Below are positions 15,417-23,709 of a DNA stretch of 64,000 nt, one piece after another. Position numbers and translations under genes: made by a program. The DNA is taken from NCBI GenBank assembly GCA_024231975.1, contig JAAEQB010000062.1, positions 1 through 64,000 on the forward strand, read 5' to 3'. The notes under the pieces were generated by a model. The model saw only the letters and a program-made list of their open reading frames with translations, made no database searches and was not told where the DNA came from. Numbering within the stretch: the first letter of the stretch is position 1; the number at the start of each line of letters is the position of its first letter. This DNA comes from Allobosea sp. GTDB lineage: Bacteria; Pseudomonadota; Alphaproteobacteria; Rhizobiales; Beijerinckiaceae.

Positions 15417-16541
15417 TCACATCTGGATGACGTGCCGGATCGTCCGGCCCTCGTGCAGCGCGTCGAAGCCTTCATTGATCCTCTCGAGCGGGCTCGAGCT
15501 GGTCCAGAGCTTGTCGACCGGCAGCCGGCCGCGCTGGTAGAGATCGATGAAGCGGGGAATGTCGCGCACCGGGATGCAGGAGCCGACATAGGAGCCCTTC
15601 AGCGTCCGCTCTTCGCCGACGAGCCGGACCGGTGCCAATGACATCGTATGGGCCGGATTGGCGAGGCCTGCCGTCGTCGTCGTGCCGCCGCGCCGCGTGA
15701 TCTGGTAGGCAAGTTCCAGCGCCTTCACCGAGCCGGCCATTTCGAGCCCGTGATCGACGCCGCCCTTGGTCGCGGCACGGATCACCTCGACCACATCGGG
15801 CGCGCCCGCATTGAAGGTATCAGTCGCGCCGAGCTCGCGGGCGATCTTCAGCTTCTCGTCCGAGAGGTCGACGGCGATAACGCGCGAGGCGCCGCAGGCG
15901 ACGGCGCCGAGCAGGGCGGAGAGTCCGACACCGCCGAGCCCGACGACCGCGGCCGTCTCGCCGGCCCGGACCTTGGCGGTATTCACCGCCGCTCCGACGC
16001 CGGTCAGCACGGCACAGCCGAACAGCGCCGCGATCTCGTGCGGGATGTCGGCCTCGATCTTCACGAGGGAATGGCGCGACATCACCGTGTGCTCGGCGAA
16101 AGCGGAGACGCCGACATGGTGGTTCACCGGCTTGCCGTTCTGCGAGAGCCGGCGCCCGCCCGCCATCAATTCGCCGACGCCGTTGGCGGCGTTGCCGGGC
16201 TCGCACAGAGCGGGGCGCCCCTCGCTGCACGGCGCGCAATGACCACAGGACGGCACGAAGACCATGACGACGCGATCGCCCTTCTTGAGGTCGGTGACGC
16301 CGGGGCCGACCTCCTCGACCTCGCCGGCCGCCTCATGGCCGAGCACCATCGGCACGGGGCGCGGCCGGTTGCCGTCGATCACCGAGAGGTCCGAATGGCA
16401 GAGGCCCGCGGCCCGCACCCTGACCAGCACTTCGCCCATTCCAGGCGGGGCGAGCTCGACCTCCTCGATCCGGAGCGGCTTCGACTGCGCATAGGGCGCG
16501 GTGACGGGGCTGGCGTGCAGCACGGCGGCGCGGGTCTTCAA
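15417..16541 (-). CDS. zinc-dependent alcohol dehydrogenase
   Basis: A 374-residue medium-chain dehydrogenase. The catalytic zinc ligands are Cys in GLCHSD and His in GHEAAGEV. The structural zinc lobe has four cysteines in CGHCAPCSEGRPALC. The coenzyme domain has VVGLGGVGLSALLGA with an acidic residue after it (VIAVDLSDEK), pointing to NAD(H). It belongs to the class III/AdhC-like group that oxidises alcohols or hydroxymethyl adducts. The upstream LysR gene ends 73 bases before its start on the same strand and may be co-transcribed. A role with the divergent exported metallohydrolase is possible but unproven. Confidence 0.88.
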   Translation of the reverse strand: MKTRAAVLHASPVTAPYAQSKPLRIEEVELAPPGMGEVLVRVRAAGLCHSDLSVIDGNRPRPVPMVLGHEAAGEVEEVGPGVTDLKKGDRVVMVFVPSCGHCAPCSEGRPALCEPGNAANGVGELMAGGRRLSQNGKPVNHHVGVSAFAEHTVMSRHSLVKIEADIPHEIAALFGCAVLTGVGAAVNTAKVRAGETAAVVGLGGVGLSALLGAVACGASRVIAVDLSDEKLKIARELGATDTFNAGAPDVVEVIRAATKGGVDHGLEMAGSVKALELAYQITRRGGTTTTAGLANPAHTMSLAPVRLVGEERTLKGSYVGSCIPVRDIPRFIDLYQRGRLPVDKLWTSSSPLERINEGFDALHEGRTIRHVIQM

Positions 16542-16614
16542 GGCGTGTCCTCGTGAGCTGATCTGCGGGCGAGTGTTCGGCTCGCCGCGCCGCCTGTCAA
16601 AGACGAAATCCCGA

Positions 16615-17577
16615 TCAGCCGTATAAGGCGGGCGGATCGGTTTCGTCGCCGAGCGTCGCGGTCCAGCGCTCGTCGGCGACGAGGCCGCGCAGGATCTCCC
16701 AGGAGAGCTGGCCGATGGCGCGGGCAGCGGCCGTCATCGGCCGCTCGGTCGAATAGGCGAGATAGACCTTGCGATAGAGTGACGGCTCTTCCAGCGGCCA
16801 GGTCTGGAAGATGCCGGCTTTCTCCTGCGCCCTGACCGCCATACGCGGCAGGATGCTGTAGCCGAGGCCACGCTCGGCCAGGCGCTTGATCTGCGTATAG
16901 GATTCGATCTCGACCGCGGCGTGGACGGTGGCGTTGATGCCGGCCGCCGCCTCGTCGATCTGGTCGCGCAGGCCATGGCCCGGCCCTGGCAGGATCAGGT
17001 CGAGCCCGGCCGCCTCGGCGAGCGTCACCGCTTGGCCGGCGGGCGTCTTCAGCGCCGTCAGGGCCGGCACGCCGAACAGGCAGAGCTCCTCGGTCAGGAC
17101 ATGGTGGATGCCAAGCCCCTTCGGGTCCGAGGTCGAGTAGATCACCGCGAGGTCGACTTCGCCCTTGCGCAGCCAGTCGAGCACGAAGCCGCTCATCGCC
17201 TCAGCGACGCGGATGCGGACGTCTGGAAAACGCTCCTGCGTCGCCTCGATCAGCGGCACGCTGAACTGCTCGCTGACCGTGCCGGGCAGGCCGATCCGGA
17301 CCTCGCCAGCCGGCGCCGCCTGCTCGCCGCGGACGCTGTCGCGCAGTTCGGCAAATTCGGCGAGGATGGTGCGGGCCTTGGCGAGCAGGCGCTCGCCGGC
17401 CTCGGTCGGCTGCACGCCGCGCGTGCCGCGATGCAGCAGCGCGACGCCGAGCTCATCCTCCATATGGCGCAGATGCTGGCTCAGCGCCGGCTGCGCCACC
17501 CGGAGCTTGAGCGCTGCCTTGGAGAATGAGCCCTGTTCGACGATGGCCGTGAAATAGCGCAACTGGCGCAGATCCAT
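16615..17577 (-). CDS. LysR family transcriptional regulator
   Basis: A 320-residue LysR-type regulator. The winged helix is at residues 1-60 (MDLRQLRYFTAIVEQGSFSK, then RVAQPALSQHLRHMEDELG). The effector domain follows from about residue 90 (VRIGLPGTVSEQF). It has the CbsR/NAC-like 'MDLRQLRYF' start. It is divergent from the exported metallo-beta-lactamase-fold gene at 17782, so it probably controls that gene. It lies directly upstream of the alcohol dehydrogenase gene on its own strand. A candidate operator lies at 17633-17656. Confidence 0.88.
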   Translation of the reverse strand: MDLRQLRYFTAIVEQGSFSKAALKLRVAQPALSQHLRHMEDELGVALLHRGTRGVQPTEAGERLLAKARTILAEFAELRDSVRGEQAAPAGEVRIGLPGTVSEQFSVPLIEATQERFPDVRIRVAEAMSGFVLDWLRKGEVDLAVIYSTSDPKGLGIHHVLTEELCLFGVPALTALKTPAGQAVTLAEAAGLDLILPGPGHGLRDQIDEAAAGINATVHAAVEIESYTQIKRLAERGLGYSILPRMAVRAQEKAGIFQTWPLEEPSLYRKVYLAYSTERPMTAAARAIGQLSWEILRGLVADERWTATLGDETDPPALYG

Positions 17578-17632
17578 CGCCGCCTTATCCCCCGCTGGTC
17601 ATGTTTTGCCGCCATGGTGCCGAGCGGCAGCT

Positions 17633-17656
17633 TTCGCTTATGCAGACTAGAGCGAA
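17633..17656. promoter_or_regulatory. candidate LysR operator between lysR and the MBL-fold gene
   Basis: TTCGCT (17633-17638) and AGCGAA (17651-17656) form a perfect 6+6 inverted repeat with a 12-base spacer in the 204-base divergent region. LysR-type activators usually bind such interrupted dyads upstream of the target promoter and their own gene. It lies 56 bases from the lysR start and 126 from the MBL-fold gene start. The spacer is longer than the usual 7-11 bases, so this is only a candidate. I see nothing else notable in this gap. Confidence 0.35.
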
Positions 17657-17781
17657 GCCTTATTGGCCGTCCACTCCGCAGGCGTGCATCCTTTCCTTCC
17701 GGCAAGGCCTGACACGACACGAGGCCGCCCGGCGAAGAAGACGGCGCCCGACGCCGCTCCCTTTCCACCCGGAGGAACGCC

Positions 17782-18768
17782 ATGTCGCAGCTGCTCACCC
17801 CGTCTTTCAACCGCCGCGGCTTTCTCACCGGCGCGGCCGCACTCGCCGCTGGTACGGCCTTGCCAGGCGGTGCCTTCGCCAAGGCCCCGTTGGCGAACAG
17901 CCAGGCGCCTTACTATTACCGCTTCGCGCTCGGCCAGGCCGAGGTGACAGTGGTGTCGGACGGGCCCTTGCCGCTCGGCGATCCCGGCTCCAGCTTCCTT
18001 GGCCTGCCGAAGGAGCAGGTCTACGGCCTGCTCGAGACCAATTTCCTGGCCAAGGACAATGTCGTGCTCGAGCAGAACATCCCGATCGTCAATTTCGGCG
18101 ACCGGCTGGTGATGTTCGACACCGGCATGGGCTTCTCCAAGGCCTTCGGCCCGACGACCGGGCGGGTGCTGAAGAGCATGCAGGAGGCCGGCATCGACCC
18201 GGCCTCGATCGACGCGATCGTCTGCAGCCATGCCCATATCGATCATACCGGCGGCATCTGTTCGGCCGAGGGCAAGCCGCATTTCCCGAATGCGCAGATC
18301 TATATCAGCCAGGTCGACCATGATTACTGGCTCGACGACGCCCGGCTCGGCACGCCGTTCAAGGCCTTCGGTGACCATGCCCGCGCAAACTTGCGTCCCG
18401 TCCGCGATCGCATCGTCTTCTTCAAGGATGGGCAGGAGTTCCTGCCGGGCATCACCGCGATCTCGGCGCCGGGCCACAGCCCAGGCCACACCATCTTCAA
18501 CGTCTCCTCGGGCGGGAAATCGTTCGTCTTCCTCGGTGATCTCACCCATCACCCGGTGCTGCTGACCGAGAATCCGCGCGTCGAATTCGCCTATGACTGG
18601 GACCCGAAGATGTCGGTGCAGTCGCGGGTGAAGCTGCTCACTATGCTGGCCGAGCAGAAGACGCCGGTGATGTCCTACCACTTCGCCTGGCCGGGCTTCG
18701 GCAACCTCGCCAAGGCCGGTGACGGCTTCCGCTACTATCCCGCTGCGATGCAGATGCTGCGCGGCTGA
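17782..18768 (+). CDS. Tat-exported metallo-beta-lactamase-fold hydrolase
   Basis: A 328-residue protein with a twin-arginine leader (FNRRGFLTGAAAL, residues 10-22) and probable cleavage near residue 33. The MBL metal motif is HAHIDHTGG, with later ligands in GHSPGH, GDLTHH and SYHF, so both zinc sites look complete. The fold group includes lactonases (AiiA-like) and other periplasmic hydrolases; exported members of this length are often annotated only by fold. A good GGAGG precedes ATG 17782. It is divergent from a LysR gene. A strong stem-loop at 18799-18842 follows its stop. Confidence 0.85.
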   Translation: MSQLLTPSFNRRGFLTGAAALAAGTALPGGAFAKAPLANSQAPYYYRFALGQAEVTVVSDGPLPLGDPGSSFLGLPKEQVYGLLETNFLAKDNVVLEQNIPIVNFGDRLVMFDTGMGFSKAFGPTTGRVLKSMQEAGIDPASIDAIVCSHAHIDHTGGICSAEGKPHFPNAQIYISQVDHDYWLDDARLGTPFKAFGDHARANLRPVRDRIVFFKDGQEFLPGITAISAPGHSPGHTIFNVSSGGKSFVFLGDLTHHPVLLTENPRVEFAYDWDPKMSVQSRVKLLTMLAEQKTPVMSYHFAWPGFGNLAKAGDGFRYYPAAMQMLRG

Positions 18769-18798
18769 GCTGATCCTCCCCCAGGCTCAGCCTCTGCG

Positions 18799-18842
18799 GT
18801 GGCCATGGGTGCCTGGGCGCGGCCCCGGGCACCCATGGCCAC
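18799..18842. terminator. bidirectional 15 bp perfect stem-loop between convergent genes
   Basis: Bases 18799-18813 (GTGGCCATGGGTGCC) pair perfectly with 18828-18842 around a 14-base GC-rich loop. The element sits between the stop of the plus-strand MBL-fold gene (18768) and that of the minus-strand LivF gene (18904). It is the obvious terminator for both. A weak T-rich run (CATTTT) follows on the plus strand. The 15 bp stem contains the 12 bp self-complementary core typical of factor-assisted bidirectional terminators. Confidence 0.75.
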
Positions 18843-18903
18843 AATCATTTTCGGCGCCAGCGCCCGCATGGGCCGATCCGGTCGGAGCTGACGGGTGATC
18901 GCC

Positions 18904-19641
18904 TCAGGCCGCTTCGGTCATCGCTCCGCCCAGGAAGAGTTGGGCGACGCGGGGATCGGCGAGAATGGTGGCTGCTGGCCCCTGCATGCGGGTCTGGCCG
19001 AGCTCCAGCACCAGGCCTTCGTCGGAGATTTCCAGCGCCGAGCGGGCGTTCTGCTCGATCATCAGGATGGTGACACCCTTCGCGCGCAGCTCCTTCAGGA
19101 TGTCGAAGGTCTCCTGCACCAGCATCGGCGAGAGCCCGATCGAGGGCTCGTCGATCAGCACCAGCTTGGGGTCGAGCAGCAGGCCGCGCACGATCTCAAG
19201 CTGCTTCTGCTGGCCGCCGGAGAGGGTCGAGGCCTGGACATCGGCCTTGGCTCGCAGCGACGGGAAGCGGTCGAGCGCCGCTTCGATCCGCCTGGGCATG
19301 TCGGTGATGTGGCTGCCGGCCGCGACCGCGCCGAGCTCGATATTGTGGCGCACCGAGAGCTCGGGGAAAATGTTGCGGCCCTGCGGCACATAGCAGATGC
19401 CGGCTTCGAGCAGCTTGCGCTGGTTCCAGTTGGTGATTTCCTGGCCTTCCAGCCGGATATGGCCCTCGCGCACCTTGAGCAGGCCGAAGATCGCCTTGAA
19501 CACGGTCGATTTGCCGGCGCCGTTCGGGCCGATCACCGTGGTGATCGCGGCGCGCGGCACCTTGAACGTGGTGCCGTTGAGAATGGTCATGGCGCCGTAG
19601 CCGCCGACCACGCCGTCGAGTTCGAGGATGGGAGTGGTCAT
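18904..19641 (-). CDS. LIV-type ABC transporter ATP-binding protein (LivF family)
   Basis: A 245-residue ATPase with canonical motifs: GPNGAGKST (Walker A), LSGGQQK (signature), LVLIDEP (Walker B) and MIEQN (switch). Start ATG 19641 follows GAGGAG by 7 bases and lies 11 bases after the stop of the LivG gene. It is the last gene of the second LIV operon, which runs 25617 to 18904 if the LysR gene is included. Unlike the first LIV system in this window, all ATP-site motifs are consensus. Confidence 0.9.
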   Translation of the reverse strand: MTTPILELDGVVGGYGAMTILNGTTFKVPRAAITTVIGPNGAGKSTVFKAIFGLLKVREGHIRLEGQEITNWNQRKLLEAGICYVPQGRNIFPELSVRHNIELGAVAAGSHITDMPRRIEAALDRFPSLRAKADVQASTLSGGQQKQLEIVRGLLLDPKLVLIDEPSIGLSPMLVQETFDILKELRAKGVTILMIEQNARSALEISDEGLVLELGQTRMQGPAATILADPRVAQLFLGGAMTEAA

Positions 19642-19652
19642 GGCATCGCTCC

Positions 19653-20396
19653 TCAATGCCCGAGATAGGCTTCGATGACCGCCGGATTGGCGCGGACCTC
19701 GGCCGGAGTGCCCTCGGCGAGGACCTTGCCTTCGGCCAGCACGATGACGCGCGAGCACAGCGACATCACGAAATCCATGTTGTGCTCGATCACCACGAAG
19801 GTCGCGCCCTGCTCGGCATTGATGGCGCGCAGGCGTTCCTTGAGATCGCCGAGCATGGTGAGGTTGACGCCGCCGGCCGGCTCGTCGAGCAGGACGAGGC
19901 GGGGGCCGGCCATGAAGGCCATGGCGGCGTCGAGCAGCTTCTGCTGGCCATAGGAGAGCCCACCCGCCTTGGCGTCGGCGAGATGGCCGAGCTTGAAGAA
20001 GCCGATCATCTGCTCGGCCTTGGCCGAAAGCCCGGCGTCGCGCGCGCCGAAGAAGCGCGACAGCATCGTGCCCTCATGCTCTTGGCCGGCAAGGATCAGG
20101 TTCTCGCGCACCGAGAGCTCGGGGAAGACCTGCAGCAGCTGGAAGGTGCGGCTGACGCCGAGCCTGTTGAGCTCGGAGGGGCGCATATTGGTCACGTCCC
20201 GCCCGTCGAGCTTGACCGCGCCCTCGGTCGGCTCGAGCTGGCCGAGGATACAGTTGAACAGGGTCGACTTGCCGCAACCGTTCGGGCCGATGATGCCGAG
20301 GATCTCGCCTTCATTGACCTTGAAGGAGACGCCGTTCACCGCCTTGATGCCACCGAAGGCCTTGTGCAGGTTCGAGACTTCGAGGACCTGGTTCAC
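19653..20396 (-). CDS. LIV-type ABC transporter ATP-binding protein (LivG family)
   Basis: A 247-residue ATPase with GPNGCGKST (Walker A), LSYGQQK (signature), LVLLDEP followed by AGGVN (Walker B and D-loop) and VIEHN with His at the switch. It is started at GTG 20396, which overlaps the permease stop as GTGA and has GGAGG about 9 bases upstream; no ATG start fits as well. LivG and LivF together bind and hydrolyse ATP under the permease pair. Confidence 0.9.
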   Translation of the reverse strand: MNQVLEVSNLHKAFGGIKAVNGVSFKVNEGEILGIIGPNGCGKSTLFNCILGQLEPTEGAVKLDGRDVTNMRPSELNRLGVSRTFQLLQVFPELSVRENLILAGQEHEGTMLSRFFGARDAGLSAKAEQMIGFFKLGHLADAKAGGLSYGQQKLLDAAMAFMAGPRLVLLDEPAGGVNLTMLGDLKERLRAINAEQGATFVVIEHNMDFVMSLCSRVIVLAEGKVLAEGTPAEVRANPAVIEAYLGH

Positions 20397-21406
20397 CGTG
20401 CGCCCTCCTTCTTGCCGGTGATCTTCGCCCAGCCGCGTTCCAGCAGGCCGCTCATGCCTTGCGGGCAGGCGATCAGCAGCAGCATGACGATTCCCGCGAA
20501 GATGATCAGGTAGAGCGAGCCGGCAAAGCGCAGCCATTCCGGCAGAACGACGCCGAGCAGCGCCCCGATGAACGGCCCGAGCAGGTAGCCGGCGCCGCCC
20601 GCGACCACCATCAGCAGCAGGAAGAAGCTCTGCGACAGCGAGAAGGGCGAGGGGTCGATGAACTCGACCAGCGGCGCGTAGAGCGCACCGGCGAAGCCCG
20701 CATAGGCCGAGCCGATCGCGAAGGCGAGCAGCGTGTACATGCGGGTGTCGATGCCGAGGCTCGCGGCGCGGATCGGGTTCTCGCGCAGCGCCGTGAAGGC
20801 GCGGCCCCACGGCGAGCGGATCATCCACCAGAGCACGACGGCGAGCAGGAAGGTGACGACGACGACGAAGCGGTGGAAGGGCAGGGCGCCGTCGAGCTTG
20901 AGGCCGAAGAAGCTCGGCCGCGGTATGTTGGAGAGGCCGAAGACGCCGCCGGTCAGCCATTGCTCATTGCGCAGCACGAGCCAGATCAGCGTCGAGAAGG
21001 CGAGCGTCACGAAGGCGAGGTAATGCGCCTTAACCCGCAGCGCCGGGAAGCCGAGCACGAGCCCGACCGCGAAGGTCAGCAGGCCCGAGATAGCGAAGGA
21101 AGCGTACCAGTTCAGCCCGACCTTGCTGGTCAGCAGCGCCGTTGCATAGGCGCCGATACCCATGAAGGCCGCCTGTGCCAGCGACTTCAGGCCGGCATAG
21201 CCGAGCGTCAGATTGAGGCCCATCACGGCGACGCTCATCACCAGCCAGAGCGAGAGCACATAGGTGCCGTAGCGGCCCATGCCGGAGGGGGCGAACCAGA
21301 GGATGGCCGCGGCCGCGACGAGCGTCAGCAGCGTGCCATCGACGAAGCCGGGGAGGGGCAGGCGGCGCGCCGCCGGGGCGGCGCTGTGGGTTGCGGGCGC
21401 GGTCAT
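20393..21406 (-). CDS. LIV-type ABC transporter permease (LivM family)
   Basis: A 337-residue polytopic membrane protein. After a polar N-terminus it has LNLTLGYAGLKSLAQAAFMGIGAY and the cytoplasmic loop TALRENPIRAASLGIDTRMYTLLAFAIG, both LivM hallmarks. ATG 21406 has GAGGAG 8 bases upstream and overlaps the LivH stop (ATGA). Its stop overlaps the LivG start. A tight operon with equal synthesis of the components is expected. Confidence 0.9.
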   Translation of the reverse strand: MTAPATHSAAPAARRLPLPGFVDGTLLTLVAAAAILWFAPSGMGRYGTYVLSLWLVMSVAVMGLNLTLGYAGLKSLAQAAFMGIGAYATALLTSKVGLNWYASFAISGLLTFAVGLVLGFPALRVKAHYLAFVTLAFSTLIWLVLRNEQWLTGGVFGLSNIPRPSFFGLKLDGALPFHRFVVVVTFLLAVVLWWMIRSPWGRAFTALRENPIRAASLGIDTRMYTLLAFAIGSAYAGFAGALYAPLVEFIDPSPFSLSQSFFLLLMVVAGGAGYLLGPFIGALLGVVLPEWLRFAGSLYLIIFAGIVMLLLIACPQGMSGLLERGWAKITGKKEGAR

Positions 21407-22281
21407 ACCCGGCGCTCCTCTTTGCGGCCCATCAGGCCTTCCGGCTTGACGAGGATGACGACGACGAGCAGCACCAGCGGCACGGCGAGCCGGTAGGAGG
21501 TCGAGATGTAGGCGGCCGCCAGGCTGTCGACGATGCCGACGATCAGCCCGCCGACGAGGGCACCGCGGACCTGGTTGAAGCCGCCGACGATCGCCGCGAT
21601 GAAGGCGAACAGGCCGATCACCTCGCCATTGGAGAACTTCGCCAGATAGATCGGCGAGATCAGCACCGAGGCGACGACGGCGAGCGCCGCGTTGATCACG
21701 AAGGTCAGCAGCACCATGCGTTCGACGGGAATGCCGAGGATGCGCGCCACCGTCGGGTTCTGCGCTGTCGCCTGCATCTGGCGGCCGAGGCGCGTGCCAC
21801 CGACGAACCATTGCAGCAGGCCGATGACGCCGAAGGCGACGGCGATGATCGCGACATGCTGCAGCGAGATCGCCGCGCCGAACACCGAGATCGTCTCGGT
21901 CGGCACGAAGGAGGGGAATTTCTGCGCCTCGGCCGAGAAGCCGTCCTTGGCGCCTTCCTTCATGATGATCGACAGCGCCATGGTGGCGATGGCAAGCGGC
22001 AGGACGCCGTGCCGGATCATCGGGTCGACGATCGTCAGCTTGAAGCCGACGCCGAAGATCAGGATGAAGGCGGCGATGCCGATCAGCGCTCCGAGCCAGA
22101 TCGGCGCGCCGAACAGCTTGATCGCGAGCAGCACCAGCACCGCCGGCAGCATCACGAACTCGCCCTGGGCGAAGTTGATCGTCTGCGAGGTCTGCCAGAC
22201 CAGAGTGAAACCGATCGCGGCGAGGGCATAGATCGCGCCCGTGGCGATGCCGGCGATGAGATAGGCGAGGAATTCGGCCAT
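21403..22281 (-). CDS. LIV-type ABC transporter permease (LivH family)
   Basis: A 292-residue LivH-type permease, with ALAAIGFTLVWQTSQTINFAQGEFVML at the N-terminus and the loop TAQNPTVARILGIPVERMVLLTFVINAAL. About eight hydrophobic segments are visible. It is the first permease gene of the second LIV operon, separated from the binding-protein gene by 226 bases holding a paired palindromic repeat. This is the same arrangement as in the first LIV system. Confidence 0.9.
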   Translation of the reverse strand: MAEFLAYLIAGIATGAIYALAAIGFTLVWQTSQTINFAQGEFVMLPAVLVLLAIKLFGAPIWLGALIGIAAFILIFGVGFKLTIVDPMIRHGVLPLAIATMALSIIMKEGAKDGFSAEAQKFPSFVPTETISVFGAAISLQHVAIIAVAFGVIGLLQWFVGGTRLGRQMQATAQNPTVARILGIPVERMVLLTFVINAALAVVASVLISPIYLAKFSNGEVIGLFAFIAAIVGGFNQVRGALVGGLIVGIVDSLAAAYISTSYRLAVPLVLLVVVILVKPEGLMGRKEERRV

Positions 22282-22321
22282 GGCGGTGTCTCGCTCGTGT
22301 GGCGCGTCGGAAGAAGGCGCT

Positions 22322-22487
22322 TCCCTTCTCCCCTTGCGGGAGAAGGTGGCCCGAAGGGCCGGATGAGGGGTCGCTCAGGTCTATCCAGCGAACAGCCTAC
22401 CCGACGCGATGAAAGCCGCGGGCGTTGCGCGACCCCTCATCCGTCTCGGCTTCGCCGAGCCACCTTCTCCCGCAAGGGGAGAAGGGA
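22322..22487. repeat. paired extragenic palindromic repeat, copy 3 (covarying stem)
   Basis: Arms at 22322-22371 and 22431-22487 are inverted copies. Each contains CCTTCTCCC-CTTGC-GGGAGAAGG, a 9 bp stem with the same CTTGC loop as copy 1 but with stem bases changed in compensating pairs, then a GTGGC-type tail ending GGATGAGGGG. The left arm also holds GGCCC-GAA-GGGCC. The element is 166 bases long and lies between the binding-protein and LivH genes. I recognise this type as a repeat widely scattered in high-GC genomes. Confidence 0.85.
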
Positions 22488-22507
22488 GGGGGCGCGGTTC
22501 CCGCCTG

Positions 22508-23644
22508 TTACGGGTTGATCTTCGGCAGCGTCGCCGTGATCACCTGCTTGCCGTCCTTGACCTCGGCGAGGAAGCTCTCGCGGTCGAGGTCGCCGTTCTT
22601 CTCGATCGTGGTCTCGATCAGGATGCCCGGCTCGTCCGAGGTCTTGATGGTGGCGCCGCGCAGCGTGTCGGCGACGCCTTTCTTGTCGAACTTCTTCTGC
22701 TTCTCGGTCGCCCATTTGATCATGTAGACGGCCATGTAGCCCTTCATGCCGTTATGGTCGGAGGCGTAATTGTACTTGGCCTGGAACTTCTTGCCGAACT
22801 CCTGGAAGGCCGGGATCGGCGCGTCGATCGACAGGCCGACATGGCCCTTGACGCCATTGGCGGCGTCGCCCGCGAGCTCGATCACCTTGGCGCCGAGCAG
22901 CGTGGTCTCGCCGACCATCGGCTTGGTGATGCTCTGCTGCTTGGCGGCGCGCAGGAAACGGGCGCTCTCCTCCTCGTTCAGATAGACGAAGATCGCGTCG
23001 GCATTGGAGTTCTTGACCTTGATCGCGTCGGCGGCGAAGTCGGCCTGGCCCTGCTCGGTCGCGATGTCGGCGGCGAGCTTGATGCCGGCCTTCTCCAGCT
23101 CGGGGATGATCGCGTCGCGGCCCCCCTTGCCGAAGTCGTTGTTGACCCAGACGACGGCGACGGAGCCGGCCTTGACCGTGTCCTTCAGGTATTTGGCGAT
23201 CTTCGGCATCGCTGCGGTCTGGCTCAGCGAGGTCCGGAACAGATATTCGTTGCCCTGCTTGGTCAGGCCGGCCGCCTCGCCACCGACGAGCTGCGCGATC
23301 TCGGCGCGTTGGGCGATTTGCATGGAGGCGCCGATCGGGCCGGAGAAGACCGGGCCGAGCACGGCATAGGTGCCCTCGTCGATGGCGCGCTGCACGGCGG
23401 CGCGAGTGTTCCCCGGATTGGTCTGGGTGTCGTAGTGGACGATCTCGATCTGCTTGCCGAGGATGCCGCCCTTGGCGTTGATGTCGGCGACGGCGAGATC
23501 GATGCCATTTTTCCAGTTGGTGCCGGCGGTCGCGCCCGCGCCCGAGAGCTCGACGACGTCGACCAGCTTGACCTTGTCCTGCGCCAGGGCCGGCAGGCTG
23601 ACGGCCATGCCGACTGCGGCAGCGATGATCCAATGCTTCTTCAT
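22508..23644 (-). CDS. LIV-type ABC transporter substrate-binding protein
   Basis: A 378-residue periplasmic binding protein. Start ATG 23644 follows GGAGGG by 7 bases. The signal peptide is residues 1-21, ending SLPALAQ. The type I fold is evident from LVDVVELSGAGATAGTNWKNG, ADINAKGGILG and LGPVFSGPIG. It is about 50 residues shorter than the first system's binding protein, so they are not recent duplicates. Upstream are a shikimate/quinate-dehydrogenase-like gene and a LysR gene on the same strand, suggesting an alicyclic or aromatic acid ligand and not a branched-chain amino acid. The ligand is inferred only. Confidence 0.9.
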   Translation of the reverse strand: MKKHWIIAAAVGMAVSLPALAQDKVKLVDVVELSGAGATAGTNWKNGIDLAVADINAKGGILGKQIEIVHYDTQTNPGNTRAAVQRAIDEGTYAVLGPVFSGPIGASMQIAQRAEIAQLVGGEAAGLTKQGNEYLFRTSLSQTAAMPKIAKYLKDTVKAGSVAVVWVNNDFGKGGRDAIIPELEKAGIKLAADIATEQGQADFAADAIKVKNSNADAIFVYLNEEESARFLRAAKQQSITKPMVGETTLLGAKVIELAGDAANGVKGHVGLSIDAPIPAFQEFGKKFQAKYNYASDHNGMKGYMAVYMIKWATEKQKKFDKKGVADTLRGATIKTSDEPGILIETTIEKNGDLDRESFLAEVKDGKQVITATLPKINP

Positions 23645-23709
23645 GCTTGTTCCCTCCACTTATCCTTAGGCTTCTTGATCCCCGCCCGGTGTTGTCCGGG
23701 TCGTCTTGC

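Noticed and set aside
7688..22487. CRISPR array suggested by repeated short palindromes
   Set aside because: There are only paired inverted copies far apart; no direct repeats with regular spacers and no cas genes.
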